The notes under the pieces are model-generated. The model searched no databases, was not told where the DNA came from, and saw only the letters and a list, made by a program, of their open reading frames with translations. The position numbers were made by a program, and so were the translations under genes. 16,253 nucleotides of DNA, taken from positions 1-16,253 of the forward strand of contig CBDUYD010000060.1 of the NCBI GenBank assembly GCA_965371355.1. Direction: 5' to 3'. Source of the DNA: JASJHI01 sp965371355 (GTDB lineage Bacteria > Actinomycetota > Acidimicrobiia > Acidimicrobiales > Ilumatobacteraceae). Positions 7,553 to 14,648 of the stretch are shown one piece after another (the first letter of the stretch is position 1; each line of letters starts with the position of its first letter).

Positions 7553-9459
7553 GAGGTGGCTCCCTTGGCGTTGTGCGGCTCGGCTAGGGCTGCGGTGATC
7601 GCGTCTTCGATCTCGCTCGTCTTGAACGGCATGCCCTGGATCTTCGAGAGCGGCCTCGCATCGACGAGGTACTTCGCCCGCAGGACGTTGGCAAGTTGGC
7701 CCGAGTTGAGTTCGGGCACGATGATGCGATCGAACCGGGCGAGGATCCCACCCAGATCGGACGGCAGCGGATTGAGGTGCACCAGGTGCACATAGGCGAC
7801 CTTCGAACCCGCCCGGCGCGTTCGTTGGACTGCGGCGTCGATCGCCGCCCAGGTGGAACCCCATCCGACGATCAGCACATCGGCGTCGGCGTCGCCGTGG
7901 ATCTCGGTCGGCGCGATGTCGGCCGCGACCGCCTCGACCTTCGCCGCCCGCAGCTCGACCATCCGCTCGTGGTTCAGGGGCCCGTAGTCGATGTTGCCGG
8001 TGCCGTCGTTCTTCTCGATCCCGCCGACCCGGTGCATCAGCCCCGGAGTGCCGGGGATCGCCCACGGACGTGCCAGCGTGGTCTCGTCGCGGAGATACGG
8101 CCAGAACTCGGGATTGCCCTCGTCGTCGGTGTGGTTGAACTCGGTCGCGAACGGCACCGAGATGTCGGGCAGCGAGCTGATGTCGGGCAGCAGCCAGGGC
8201 TCGGATCCGTTGGCGAGGTAGCCGTCGGAGAGCAGGATCACCGGCGTGCGGTACTTCAGCGCGATCCGTACCGCCTCGATGGCGGCGTCGAAGCAGTGCG
8301 CCGGACTGTACGAAGCGACGACGGGGAGCGGTGCCTCGCCGTGACGACCGAACAGGGCGATGTTGAGGTCGGACGCCTCGGTCTTGGTCGGCAGGCCGGT
8401 CGAGGGACCGCCGCGCTGGATGTCGATGATCAGCAGCGGGAGTTCGATCGCGAGCGCGAGTGAGATCGTCTCGCTCTTCAGCGCGACGCCGGGTCCGCTG
8501 GTGCTGGTGACGCCGATGTGACCCGAGAACGATGCGCCGAGCGCGATGCCAATGGCAGCGATCTCGTCTTCGGCCTGCACGGTCCGGATCCCGAAGTTCT
8601 TGTGTTTCGAGAGTTCGTGGAGGATGTCGCTCGCCGGGGTGATCGGATACGAGCCGAGCGTTATCGGCAGCTTGGCGAGTTGTCCCGCCGCGACGAGCCC
8701 CCACGAGAGGGCCATGTTCCCGGTGATGCTCGTGTACTCGCCCGGCGGGAGGCTGGCGGGCCGCACCTCGTAGCGGTGCCCGACCGCCTCGGTCGTCTCA
8801 CCGAAGTTGTAGCCCGCGGTGAACGCGGCGCGGTTGGCCGACTGTACGAGTTCGTTCTTGGCGAACTTCGTCGCGATCCACTCGATCGTCGGCTCGATCG
8901 GCCTCGTGTACATCCACGACACGAGGCCGAGGGCGAAGAAGTTCTTCGATCGTTCGGCATCTCTCGGCTTCACGCCGAGATCCGCGCACACCTCCTTGGT
9001 CAGCGACGTCATCGGCACACGGAGGACGCGGTAGCCGGCGAGCGTTCCGTCGTCGAGCGGATTCTGCTCGTAGCCCGCCTTGGCGAGGTTGCGTTCCTCG
9101 AATGCGTCCTCGTTGACGATGATCGTGCCGCCGGTCTCGAGGCGGTGCAGGTCGGCCATCATCGCCGCCGGGTTCATCACGACCAGCACGTTCGGCTCGT
9201 CGCCGGGGGTGGTGATGTCGTGGTCGGCGATGTTGACCTGGAAGGCCGAGACGCCGTTGACCGACCCGGCAGGGGCCCTGATCTCGGCGGGGAAGTCGGG
9301 CATCGTCGACAGGTCGTTGCCGAAGGAGGCGCTAACGGAGGTGAATCGATCACCGGTCAACTGCATTCCGTCGCCGGAGTCACCAGCGAATCGGACGATC
9401 AGATGATCGAGGACTCGATCGTCGTCGGCCGGGCCGGACCGTTCGATCGTGTCGGTCAT
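7549..9459 (-). CDS. korA: 2-oxoacid:ferredoxin oxidoreductase, fused gamma-alpha subunit (KorA)
   Basis: A 636-residue subunit partnering KorB. An N-terminal gamma domain (about residues 18-190; RFAGDSGDGMQLTGDRF, APAGSVNGV) is fused to the alpha pyrimidine-binding domain (ITGNMALSWGLVAAGQ, SYPITPASDILHEL, QAEDEIAAIGIALGASFSG, TSTSGPGVALKSE) and a C-terminal transketolase-C-like domain. The gamma-alpha fusion is the usual layout in aerobic actinobacteria and Halobacteria. ATG 9459 was chosen because AAGGA lies about ten bases upstream (plus-strand 9470-9474) and the family N-terminus starts shortly after; a longer frame from 9516 lacks support. TATCTT on the minus strand (plus 9519-9524) is a possible -10. 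No ferredoxin gene is adjacent, so the electron acceptor must be encoded elsewhere. It is divergent from ligB with 121 bp between starts. Confidence 0.94.
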
Positions 9460-9580
9460 GTTGTCTGTTTCCTTGAACGGCAGTCGCCCCGGCACCGTTG
9501 CCGCGGCTCGTGGCATTCAAGATAGTTGGACGGCGGCGCGAACCTTGCGACAGGGTGGAAATCACGGCCAAACTTCTCGT

Positions 9581-11098
9581 GTGTCCTTGCGGTTCGACGA
9601 ACTCGCGGCGGCGTCGGAGGCGGCGGCCGGTGCCCCCGAACGTTCGGTCAAGGTCGCCGCGTTCGCCGCCGTGTTGGCGCGACTCGAGCCCGCCGAGGCC
9701 GAGGCGGCCGTCGCCTTCCTCACCGGCACGACACGGTCGGGACGCATCGGTGTCGGCTGGGCGACTCTCGCCGATGTCCGTCCGCCGGCCGCCGCCGCGC
9801 CGTCGCTCACCGTGTCCGACGTCGATCGGGCGATGGAGGAGATCGCCGCGATGCAGGGCGCCGGGGTCGTCTCGGCGCGCCGGGAACGCCTCACGACTCT
9901 GCTCGGCGCCGCGACGGAGCGCGAGCAGCGACTGCTGTACGCGGTGCTGGGCGGGGAGTTGCGGCAGGGAGCGCAGGAGGGGGTGATGGCGACCGCCGTC
10001 GCGAAGGCAGTGGGAGTTCCGGTCGCTTCGGTGCGGCGGGCGGCGATGATGACCGGTGACCTCGGCGCAGCCGCCAGGGTCGCGCTCGGCAGCGGTCGAT
10101 CCGAGCTCGACGCGATCTCGATCGTCGCCCTGCGACCGGTGCAACCGATGCTCGCAAGCCCTGCCGCCGACGTGGCCGAGGCGCTCGCCGCGAGCGGACC
10201 CGCGTCGGTCGAGTGGAAGCTCGACGGCGCCCGGATCCAGGCACACCGCATGGGGAGCGATGTCGGTCTGTACACACGGAACCTCAACGACGTGACCGAC
10301 CGTTTCCCCGGCGTGGCCGATCTGGTCCGCGACCTGCCCGGCGGCGACCTCGTTCTCGATGGCGAGGCGATGGGCATGCTGGACGATGGCTCGCCCCGCC
10401 GGTTCCAGGACACGATGGCCGACTTCGGCGCCGACGACTCGACCGGCCGAGGGGGTGGACTCCGCGCGTTCTTCTTCGACGTGATGATGGCCGACGGCGA
10501 AGCGGTTCACGACGAGCCGTTGTCCGTGCGACGTGAGTTGCTGGCGGCGGTCGTCCCGGCGGTGGCGCGCCTCCCGTCGATCGTCACGGCCGATCCCGTC
10601 GAGGCGGGCCGCTTCCTCGACCGCGCGGTGTCGAGCGGGCATGAAGGTGTGATGGTCAAGGGACTCGACCAGCCGTACGCCGCCGGTCGCCGCGGAGCGG
10701 CGTGGCGCAAGGTCAAGCCGGTCCACACGCTCGATCTCGTCGTGCTGGCGGTCGAGTGGGGTCACGGCCGTCGCACGGGATGGCTATCGAACCTCCACCT
10801 CGGAGCCCGCGGCGTGGCCGATGACGGGTTCGTGATGGTCGGCAAGACCTTCAAGGGCCTGACCGATGAGATGCTCGGGTGGCAGACCGAGCGGTTCCTG
10901 TCGCTCGAACTCGGTCGCGATGGCCATGTCGTGCACGTCGAGCCGGTGCAGGTCGTCGAGATCGCGGTCGACGGCGTGCAGCGGTCGACCCGCTACCCGG
11001 GAGGTGTCGCGCTGAGGTTCGCGAGGGTCCGCAAGTATCGGGGCGACAAACCGGCCTCCACCGCCGACGACATCGCCGCCGTTCGCGCGCTGCTTTGA
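9581..11098 (+). CDS. ligB: ATP-dependent DNA ligase, LigB type
   Basis: A 505-residue ATP-dependent DNA ligase that seals nicks through a ligase-AMP intermediate. The adenylated lysine is Lys213 in the motif I sequence EWKLDGARIQAHR. Later motifs are YTRNLNDVT, LVLDGEAM, FFFDVM, GHEGVMVKG and WRKVKPVHTLDLVVLAVEWG (motif V). The N-terminal DNA-binding domain includes GGELRQGAQEGVM, and the OB-fold domain ends with QRSTRYPGGVALRFARV. As I recall it, length and sequence closely track Mycobacterium LigB. Start GTG 9581 was chosen because the homologous N-terminus begins there; no clear ribosome-binding site is visible and TTG 9587 is an alternative. There is no Ku or primase/nuclease partner, so a role in nick repair beside the replicative NAD+-dependent ligase is more likely than end joining. 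Confidence 0.94.
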   Translation: MSLRFDELAAASEAAAGAPERSVKVAAFAAVLARLEPAEAEAAVAFLTGTTRSGRIGVGWATLADVRPPAAAAPSLTVSDVDRAMEEIAAMQGAGVVSARRERLTTLLGAATEREQRLLYAVLGGELRQGAQEGVMATAVAKAVGVPVASVRRAAMMTGDLGAAARVALGSGRSELDAISIVALRPVQPMLASPAADVAEALAASGPASVEWKLDGARIQAHRMGSDVGLYTRNLNDVTDRFPGVADLVRDLPGGDLVLDGEAMGMLDDGSPRRFQDTMADFGADDSTGRGGGLRAFFFDVMMADGEAVHDEPLSVRRELLAAVVPAVARLPSIVTADPVEAGRFLDRAVSSGHEGVMVKGLDQPYAAGRRGAAWRKVKPVHTLDLVVLAVEWGHGRRTGWLSNLHLGARGVADDGFVMVGKTFKGLTDEMLGWQTERFLSLELGRDGHVVHVEPVQVVEIAVDGVQRSTRYPGGVALRFARVRKYRGDKPASTADDIAAVRALL

Positions 11099-11132
11099 CC
11101 CCGCCCGGCCACCCGCGGCGTCGCGGCGGCCC

Positions 11133-11138
11133 TATGGT
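11133..11138 (+). promoter_or_regulatory. Putative -10 box upstream of lipoprotein region
   Basis: TATGGT ends seven bases before GTG 11146, matching the leaderless geometry used elsewhere in the window. This implies transcription, and perhaps translation, originally began at 11146 rather than inside the downstream palindrome. Confidence 0.4.
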
Positions 11139-11145
11139 CGGAGGC

Positions 11146-11175
11146 GTGCCCCCCACCCGATCTCCGTTCTCGTGA
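11146..11175 (+). CDS. Possible nine-codon leader ORF ahead of the lipoprotein
   Basis: GTG 11146 opens a short frame (MPPTRSPFS) that stops at TGA 11173-11175. The stop overlaps the lipoprotein GTG 11172 as GTGA, an arrangement suited to re-initiation. It has a well-placed TATGGT upstream. Either it is a true leader, or it is the original start of the lipoprotein now cut off by the palindromic element. Confidence 0.3.
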   Translation: MPPTRSPFS

Positions 11176-11209
11176 GGATCTTGCGTCCCTGGCACGCAAG
11201 ATCCTCACG
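11171..11209. repeat. Perfect 16-bp inverted repeat with 7-base loop
   Basis: Arms CGTGAGGATCTTGCGT (11171-11186) and ACGCAAGATCCTCACG (11194-11209) are exact reverse complements around the loop CCCTGGC. T11170 and G11210 can add a wobble pair. No T-run follows, so it is not a standard terminator, although it lies 72 bases after the ligB stop. The lipoprotein GTG start is inside the left arm and would be buried in an RNA hairpin. It could be a dispersed palindromic repeat. Confidence 0.85.
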
Positions 11210-11408
11210 GATTCGACGCCGGGCGGTCGGTGCGGGCCGGGCGACTGGGGTGGTGGTGGCCGTGATCGTGGGGGTCGGTGCAGTCGCGGGCTGCTCGTCG
11301 GAGGAGTCACCGCCGGAGTTGGAACGAATCGATCAGCCCGCGCAGGTCGACGAGGAGCGTCTCGGCGGACAGCCGGGCGCGGTCAACGATTCCGACCAGG
11401 GCGGGTAG
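11172..11408 (+). CDS. Small putative lipoprotein
   Basis: A 78-residue protein with a basic N-region (RIRRRAVGAGRATG), a hydrophobic core (VVVAVIVGVGAVAG) and the lipobox AVAGC. This predicts lipid attachment at Cys41 and export to the outer face of the membrane. The mature part is only 38 residues, acidic and rich in Ser, Pro, Glu and Asp (CSSEESPPELERIDQPAQVD), probably disordered. I recognise no family. The frame's only upstream start, GTG 11172, lies inside the inverted repeat, so residues 1-13 are encoded by the palindrome and may not be ancestral. The TAG stop (11406-11408) overlaps the presumed -10 box of the thymidine kinase gene, 14 bp before its ATG. The lipobox supports a real gene; the exact start is doubtful. 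Confidence 0.55.
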   Translation: MRILRPWHARSSRIRRRAVGAGRATGVVVAVIVGVGAVAGCSSEESPPELERIDQPAQVDEERLGGQPGAVNDSDQGG

Positions 11409-11411
11409 GGT
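11406..11411 (+). promoter_or_regulatory. Putative -10 box of thymidine kinase gene
   Basis: TAGGGT ends eleven bases before ATG 11423, somewhat farther than at the other genes. It would give a very short 5' leader of about four or five bases without a ribosome-binding site. Co-transcription from the lipoprotein promoter is an alternative. Confidence 0.3.
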
Positions 11412-11422
11412 CGTCGATCGGC

Positions 11423-12025
11423 ATGGCGATCCTGCAGTTCAGTTTCGGCACGATGGGCTCGGGCAAGAGCACCGTCGCACTCCAGATCCACCACAACCTC
11501 ACCAGCCGGCAGCTGTTCGGCCTGCTCCTCACCACCCTCGACCGTGAGGGGGGTCAGGTCACCAGCCGGCTCGGAGTCGCCTCGCCGGCGATCGAGGTGC
11601 CGCCCGAGCTCGATCTCTACTCGCTCGCCGTCGACAACTGGCCGATCCACTACCTGGTGTGCGACGAGGCGCAGTTCTACACGATCGAGCAGTGCGATCA
11701 ACTCGCCCGTGTGGTCGACGATCTCGGGATCGACGTCTACGCGTTCGGGTTGCTCACCGACTTCCGTGGACACCTCTTCGAAGGCACGCAACGGCTCCTC
11801 GAGATTGCCGACGAACACCGTCCCCTCCAGGTCGAGGCGCGCTGCTGGTGCGGTGCCCGAGCGACGCACAACGCGCGCGTCGTGAACGGTGTTGTCGTCT
11901 ACGAAGGTGAGACGGTCGTGGTCGGCGACACGAACGACTCCGGCGATCAGCCGCTGTTCGGCGATGCGGTGCGCTACGAACTGTTGTGCCGCGAGCACTT
12001 CCGGCTCGGCGAGCTCGGCAACTGA
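11423..12025 (+). CDS. tdk: Thymidine kinase (type II)
   Basis: A 200-residue type II thymidine kinase, phosphorylating thymidine to dTMP with ATP in the salvage pathway. The P-loop is GTMGSGKST (residues 9-17). The family signature CDEAQF places the catalytic base at Glu82. DVYAFGLLTDFRGHLFEGTQ is the typical lasso-side segment. Zinc-site residues are Cys141/Cys143 (RCWCGARATHNAR) and the C-terminal C-x2-H (LCREHF); VYEGETVVVGD precedes the latter. Length is normal for the family. ATG 11423 is the only sensible start since the P-loop begins at residue 9. It lies 14 bp after the lipoprotein stop and 8 bp from the tail of the convergent XRE-cupin gene. Confidence 0.94.
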   Translation: MAILQFSFGTMGSGKSTVALQIHHNLTSRQLFGLLLTTLDREGGQVTSRLGVASPAIEVPPELDLYSLAVDNWPIHYLVCDEAQFYTIEQCDQLARVVDDLGIDVYAFGLLTDFRGHLFEGTQRLLEIADEHRPLQVEARCWCGARATHNARVVNGVVVYEGETVVVGDTNDSGDQPLFGDAVRYELLCREHFRLGELGN

Positions 12026-12033
12026 CCGCCGGT

Positions 12034-12642
12034 TCAGGGTGACGCGATCGAGGTGGCGTGGGCCTCTATCACCGACCGCAGTTCTGGGGGCAGTGTCGCG
12101 GCGAGGAGGAATCGGGCCGGCTGTTCGGAGTCGTTGCGGTAGGTGAACGCATGGCTCGCCTTGAAGTGAGCCGAGTCACCCTTGCCCAACGTGTGCAGCT
12201 GAGCACCGATCTCGAGCACGACCTCACCGCGCTCGCAGGCGATGAACACCTCCCCGTCGAAGCGGAGTCGACTGCCGGAGCTGATCGCCGGCTGCAGCGT
12301 GACGCGCCAGATCTCCATCTCACCACCGATCAGTTCGGCGGTCAGTCGCTCGTAGCTCCCTGATCGGGTCGTGGTCGTCCGACGATCGGTCGCCCGCTGG
12401 ATCGACACGGTCAGCTCTGGGGTGCCCTCGGCCAGGATTTCGGCGGGGCGCCGTCCCAGGCCGTGGGTGAGCTTCAGCACGACGGCGATACTCGGGGTCA
12501 TCTGTCGCGTCTCGACCTTGTGGACCGTGCTCGCCGCGACCCCGCTCAGTTCGGCGAGTTCCTGGCGGCTGATGCCGCGCTCCTCGCGCCAGTAGCGGAT
12601 GCGGTCGCTGATCTTGTCGAGTTCCGTGTCGAGCGTCGTCAT
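12034..12642 (-). CDS. XRE-family transcriptional regulator with cupin domain
   Basis: A 202-residue DNA-binding regulator from ATG 12642 (207 residues if ATG 12657 is used). The N-terminal helix-turn-helix reads RYWREERGISRQELAELSG then VAASTVHKVETRQMTPSIAVV. The C-terminal ~90 residues form a cupin barrel (LRFDGEVFIACERGEVVLEI, LGKGDSAHFKASHAFTYRND), which would bind a small effector. ATG 12642 has GAGG five bases upstream, better than the sequence before ATG 12657. The gene is divergent from the CMD-like gene, and a 23-bp dyad lies between them, which fits auto-repression and control of the neighbour. XRE-cupin regulators often control catabolic or detoxification genes; the effector here is unknown. 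Confidence 0.9.
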   Translation of the reverse strand: MTTLDTELDKISDRIRYWREERGISRQELAELSGVAASTVHKVETRQMTPSIAVVLKLTHGLGRRPAEILAEGTPELTVSIQRATDRRTTTTRSGSYERLTAELIGGEMEIWRVTLQPAISSGSRLRFDGEVFIACERGEVVLEIGAQLHTLGKGDSAHFKASHAFTYRNDSEQPARFLLAATLPPELRSVIEAHATSIASP

Positions 12643-12685
12643 CTCTGCCTCGTGCATTTCGAACCTGGGTGGAGGGGTATTGCCG

Positions 12686-12708
12686 ATCGGCTACGATCCG
12701 TAGCCGAT
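12686..12708. promoter_or_regulatory. 23-bp dyad, likely operator of XRE-cupin regulator
   Basis: Arms ATCGGCTACG (12686-12695) and CGTAGCCGAT (12699-12708) are perfect inverted repeats separated by ATC. The dyad sits between the divergent regulator and CMD-like gene, and overlaps a possible minus-strand -10 (TACTAT, plus-strand 12707-12712). Symmetry and position fit the binding site of a dimeric helix-turn-helix protein. Confidence 0.6.
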
Positions 12709-12730
12709 AGTACTCAGTCGAGAATACTCA
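12709..12730 (+). repeat. Short direct repeat in divergent promoter region
   Basis: AGTACTCA (12709-12716) and AATACTCA (12723-12730) are near-identical octamers 14 bp apart, between the dyad and the AGGAG ribosome-binding site (12732-12736) of the CMD-like gene. They may be promoter elements or half-sites for a second factor. Confidence 0.35.
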
Positions 12731-12741
12731 CAGGAGACGAC

Positions 12742-13326
12742 ATGTCCACTCCACGCATTCCGATGTTGACGCTCGACGAGTCCTACGCCGCCGCCGAAGA
12801 GGTCGGGGTTCCCTCGTCGCTCGCCGAACTCAACGTCTTTCGCACGTTGCTCCGGCGCCCGAGGACGGCGAAGGCGATCAACGACCTGTTGCTCTCGCTG
12901 CTGTTCGGCGGCTCGCTCGACGATCGTCTCCGCGAGCTGGTGATCATGCGGATCGGGTGGGCCACCGGATCCGACTACGAGTGGACTCAGCACTGGGCCG
13001 TCGCGCAGGACCCGTTCGGGGTGAGCGCCGACGAACTGCTCGCAGTCCGCGACTGGGAGCGGTCGCAGTTGTTCGGCGACCTGGAGCGGGCCGTGCTGCG
13101 GGCGACGGACGAGACCCTCACGACCGGAGCCGCATCGGCGGCCACGATCGCCGACTGCCGGCGGCTGCTCGGGTCGGACGATGCCGTCGTCGAACTCGCG
13201 GCGGCGATCGGAACGTGGCGGCTGATCTCGCAGGTGGCCAAGACGCTCGACATTCCGCTCGAGGACGGTGTCGCCTCGTGGCCGCCCGACGGGCGGGTCA
13301 GTCCCAGCGGCACTCCATACGCTTGA
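12742..13326 (+). CDS. Carboxymuconolactone decarboxylase (AhpD-like) family protein
   Basis: A 194-residue all-helical protein of the carboxymuconolactone decarboxylase/AhpD superfamily. The family core is DDRLRELVIMRIGWATGSDYEWTQHW at roughly residues 60-85. Unlike AhpD it has no C-x2-C redox pair there, so peroxidase-type activity is unlikely; Glu and His in EWTQH are the remaining conserved polar residues. Members of this Cys-less branch are common in actinobacteria and mostly uncharacterised. ATG 12742 is supported by AGGAG at 12732-12736. It lies opposite the XRE-cupin regulator, its likely controller. Its last 29 bp overlap the end of the convergent P450 gene; both reading frames look genuine through the overlap. 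Confidence 0.88.
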   Translation: MSTPRIPMLTLDESYAAAEEVGVPSSLAELNVFRTLLRRPRTAKAINDLLLSLLFGGSLDDRLRELVIMRIGWATGSDYEWTQHWAVAQDPFGVSADELLAVRDWERSQLFGDLERAVLRATDETLTTGAASAATIADCRRLLGSDDAVVELAAAIGTWRLISQVAKTLDIPLEDGVASWPPDGRVSPSGTPYA

Positions 13327-14557
13327 TCCCGTTGATGAAGCCGCTCAGGAGATAGTCGGGTTCGCCGCTGATCCGCATCGCCGGCACGCGGCGACGCAGT
13401 TCGTCGAACATCACCGTCATCTCGCGGCGCGCCAGGTTGGCGCCGAGGCAGAAGTGCGGCCCACCCGCGCCGAACCCGACCTGCTGGGGCTGTAGCGGGC
13501 GGGTCACGTCGAACGTGAACGGGTTCTCGTAGATGCGCTCGTCGCGGTTGGCCGAGTTGTAGAACATCACGACCTTCTCGCCGGCCTCGATCTTCTGACC
13601 CGAGAGTTCGGTGTCCTCGGTGGCGGTGCGGCGGAAGTTGATCACCGGCGTCGCCCACCGGACGATCTCCTCCATCGCTGTGCGGGAGTGTGCCTCGTAG
13701 TCGCCGTAGAGCACTTCGCGCTGGTCGGGATGCTCGGTCAGCGCCTTCATTCCGTGGCTGATCGCGTTGCGCGTCGTCTCGTTGCCGGCGACGACCAGAA
13801 GTATGAAGAAAGACCCGAACTCCTGCGGGGTGAGCCGCTCACCCTCGACCTCGGCCGTCATCATCACCGATGTGATGTCATCGGCGGGGTTCGCCCGCCG
13901 ATCTTCGCCCAGCTTCTGCGCGTAGGTGAACATGTCGAGCGCCTGAACCATCAGATCGTCGTAGGAGGTGCCGAACTCTGGGTCGCCGACGCCGAGGATC
14001 GTGTTCGTCCAGGCGAAGACCTGTGCGTAGTCCTCCTCGGGGATCCCCATCATGTCGCAGATGATCTCGAGCGGGAGGGCGGCGGCGACGTGCTCGACGA
14101 AGTCGCACCGTTGGCCTGGGAAGTTCTCGAGTAGCCGGTCGACGATCCGCTCGGCCTTGGTGTGGACGTAGCCCTCGACCTTGGCGATCTCCTTGGGCGT
14201 GAACCCCTTCGACACGATCGACCGGAGCCTGTAGTGCTTCGGGTCGTCCATGTTGATCATCGATCCGAAGAACTCGTTCATCTCCTGGGGTATGTCGGTG
14301 ATCGTCGACCCCTGTCCCGAGCAGAACAGCTTGGCGTTGCGGTTCACCGCCCAGACATCGTCGTGCCGGGCGAGCGCCCAGTAGCCGGGACCGGGAGGGA
14401 ACGGCGCGTCCTCGACGACCGCCTCGTCGTAGTGGACGAGGCCGGGAGTGTCGCGCAGTGTCTTGAAGGCGCCCTCGCGGACATCTCGGGGGCCTGCCCA
14501 GAAGCCCTCGAGGTCGGACAGGTCGAAGGAGTCGAGGGGTACGTTCGGGAGGTCCAT
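13298..14557 (-). CDS. Cytochrome P450, CYP124/125/142-like
   Basis: A 419-residue soluble bacterial P450, a heme monooxygenase needing ferredoxin and reductase partners not found here. Hallmarks are the I-helix oxygen-activation motif AGNETT (257-262), the K-helix ExxR (Glu297 to Arg300; EEIVRWATPV) and the heme loop FGAGGPHFCLGANLARRE with Cys370 as axial ligand. LVVAGNETTRNAISHG, EEIVRWATPV, VMFYNSANRDE and the tail GFINGIKRM are strongly reminiscent of the mycobacterial CYP124, CYP125 and CYP142 group. These oxidise the terminal methyl of branched lipids and sterol side chains. Substrate assignment is inference from resemblance. ATG 14557 lacks a ribosome-binding site but has TATGGT six bases upstream (leaderless type). 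A longer open frame from 14737 runs over the divergent gene and has no homology. Confidence 0.93.
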   Translation of the reverse strand: MDLPNVPLDSFDLSDLEGFWAGPRDVREGAFKTLRDTPGLVHYDEAVVEDAPFPPGPGYWALARHDDVWAVNRNAKLFCSGQGSTITDIPQEMNEFFGSMINMDDPKHYRLRSIVSKGFTPKEIAKVEGYVHTKAERIVDRLLENFPGQRCDFVEHVAAALPLEIICDMMGIPEEDYAQVFAWTNTILGVGDPEFGTSYDDLMVQALDMFTYAQKLGEDRRANPADDITSVMMTAEVEGERLTPQEFGSFFILLVVAGNETTRNAISHGMKALTEHPDQREVLYGDYEAHSRTAMEEIVRWATPVINFRRTATEDTELSGQKIEAGEKVVMFYNSANRDERIYENPFTFDVTRPLQPQQVGFGAGGPHFCLGANLARREMTVMFDELRRRVPAMRISGEPDYLLSGFINGIKRMECRWD

Positions 14558-14563
14558 GTCGCG

Positions 14564-14569
14564 ACCATA
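14564..14569 (-). promoter_or_regulatory. Putative -10 box of P450 gene (leaderless type)
   Basis: On the minus strand TATGGT ends six bases before ATG 14557, exactly the spacing that puts transcription start on the A of the ATG. No Shine-Dalgarno sequence is present. Confidence 0.5.
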
Positions 14570-14648
14570 CGATTTCCCCGGTCGCTGCTCCCACCCCTGC
14601 CGGCTCGAATTCGCGACGGTGGCCTCGTAGCCGCGCTTGACTGGGGGG

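Noticed and set aside
9380..10765. Minus-strand 461-codon frame opposite ligB
   Set aside because: An Arg/His-rich shadow overlapping the korA start region; no motif recognised.
11171..11209. Intrinsic terminator of ligB
   Set aside because: The stem is perfect, but no T-run follows on either strand and the lipoprotein frame passes through it, so a terminator role is not the best explanation, though not excluded.
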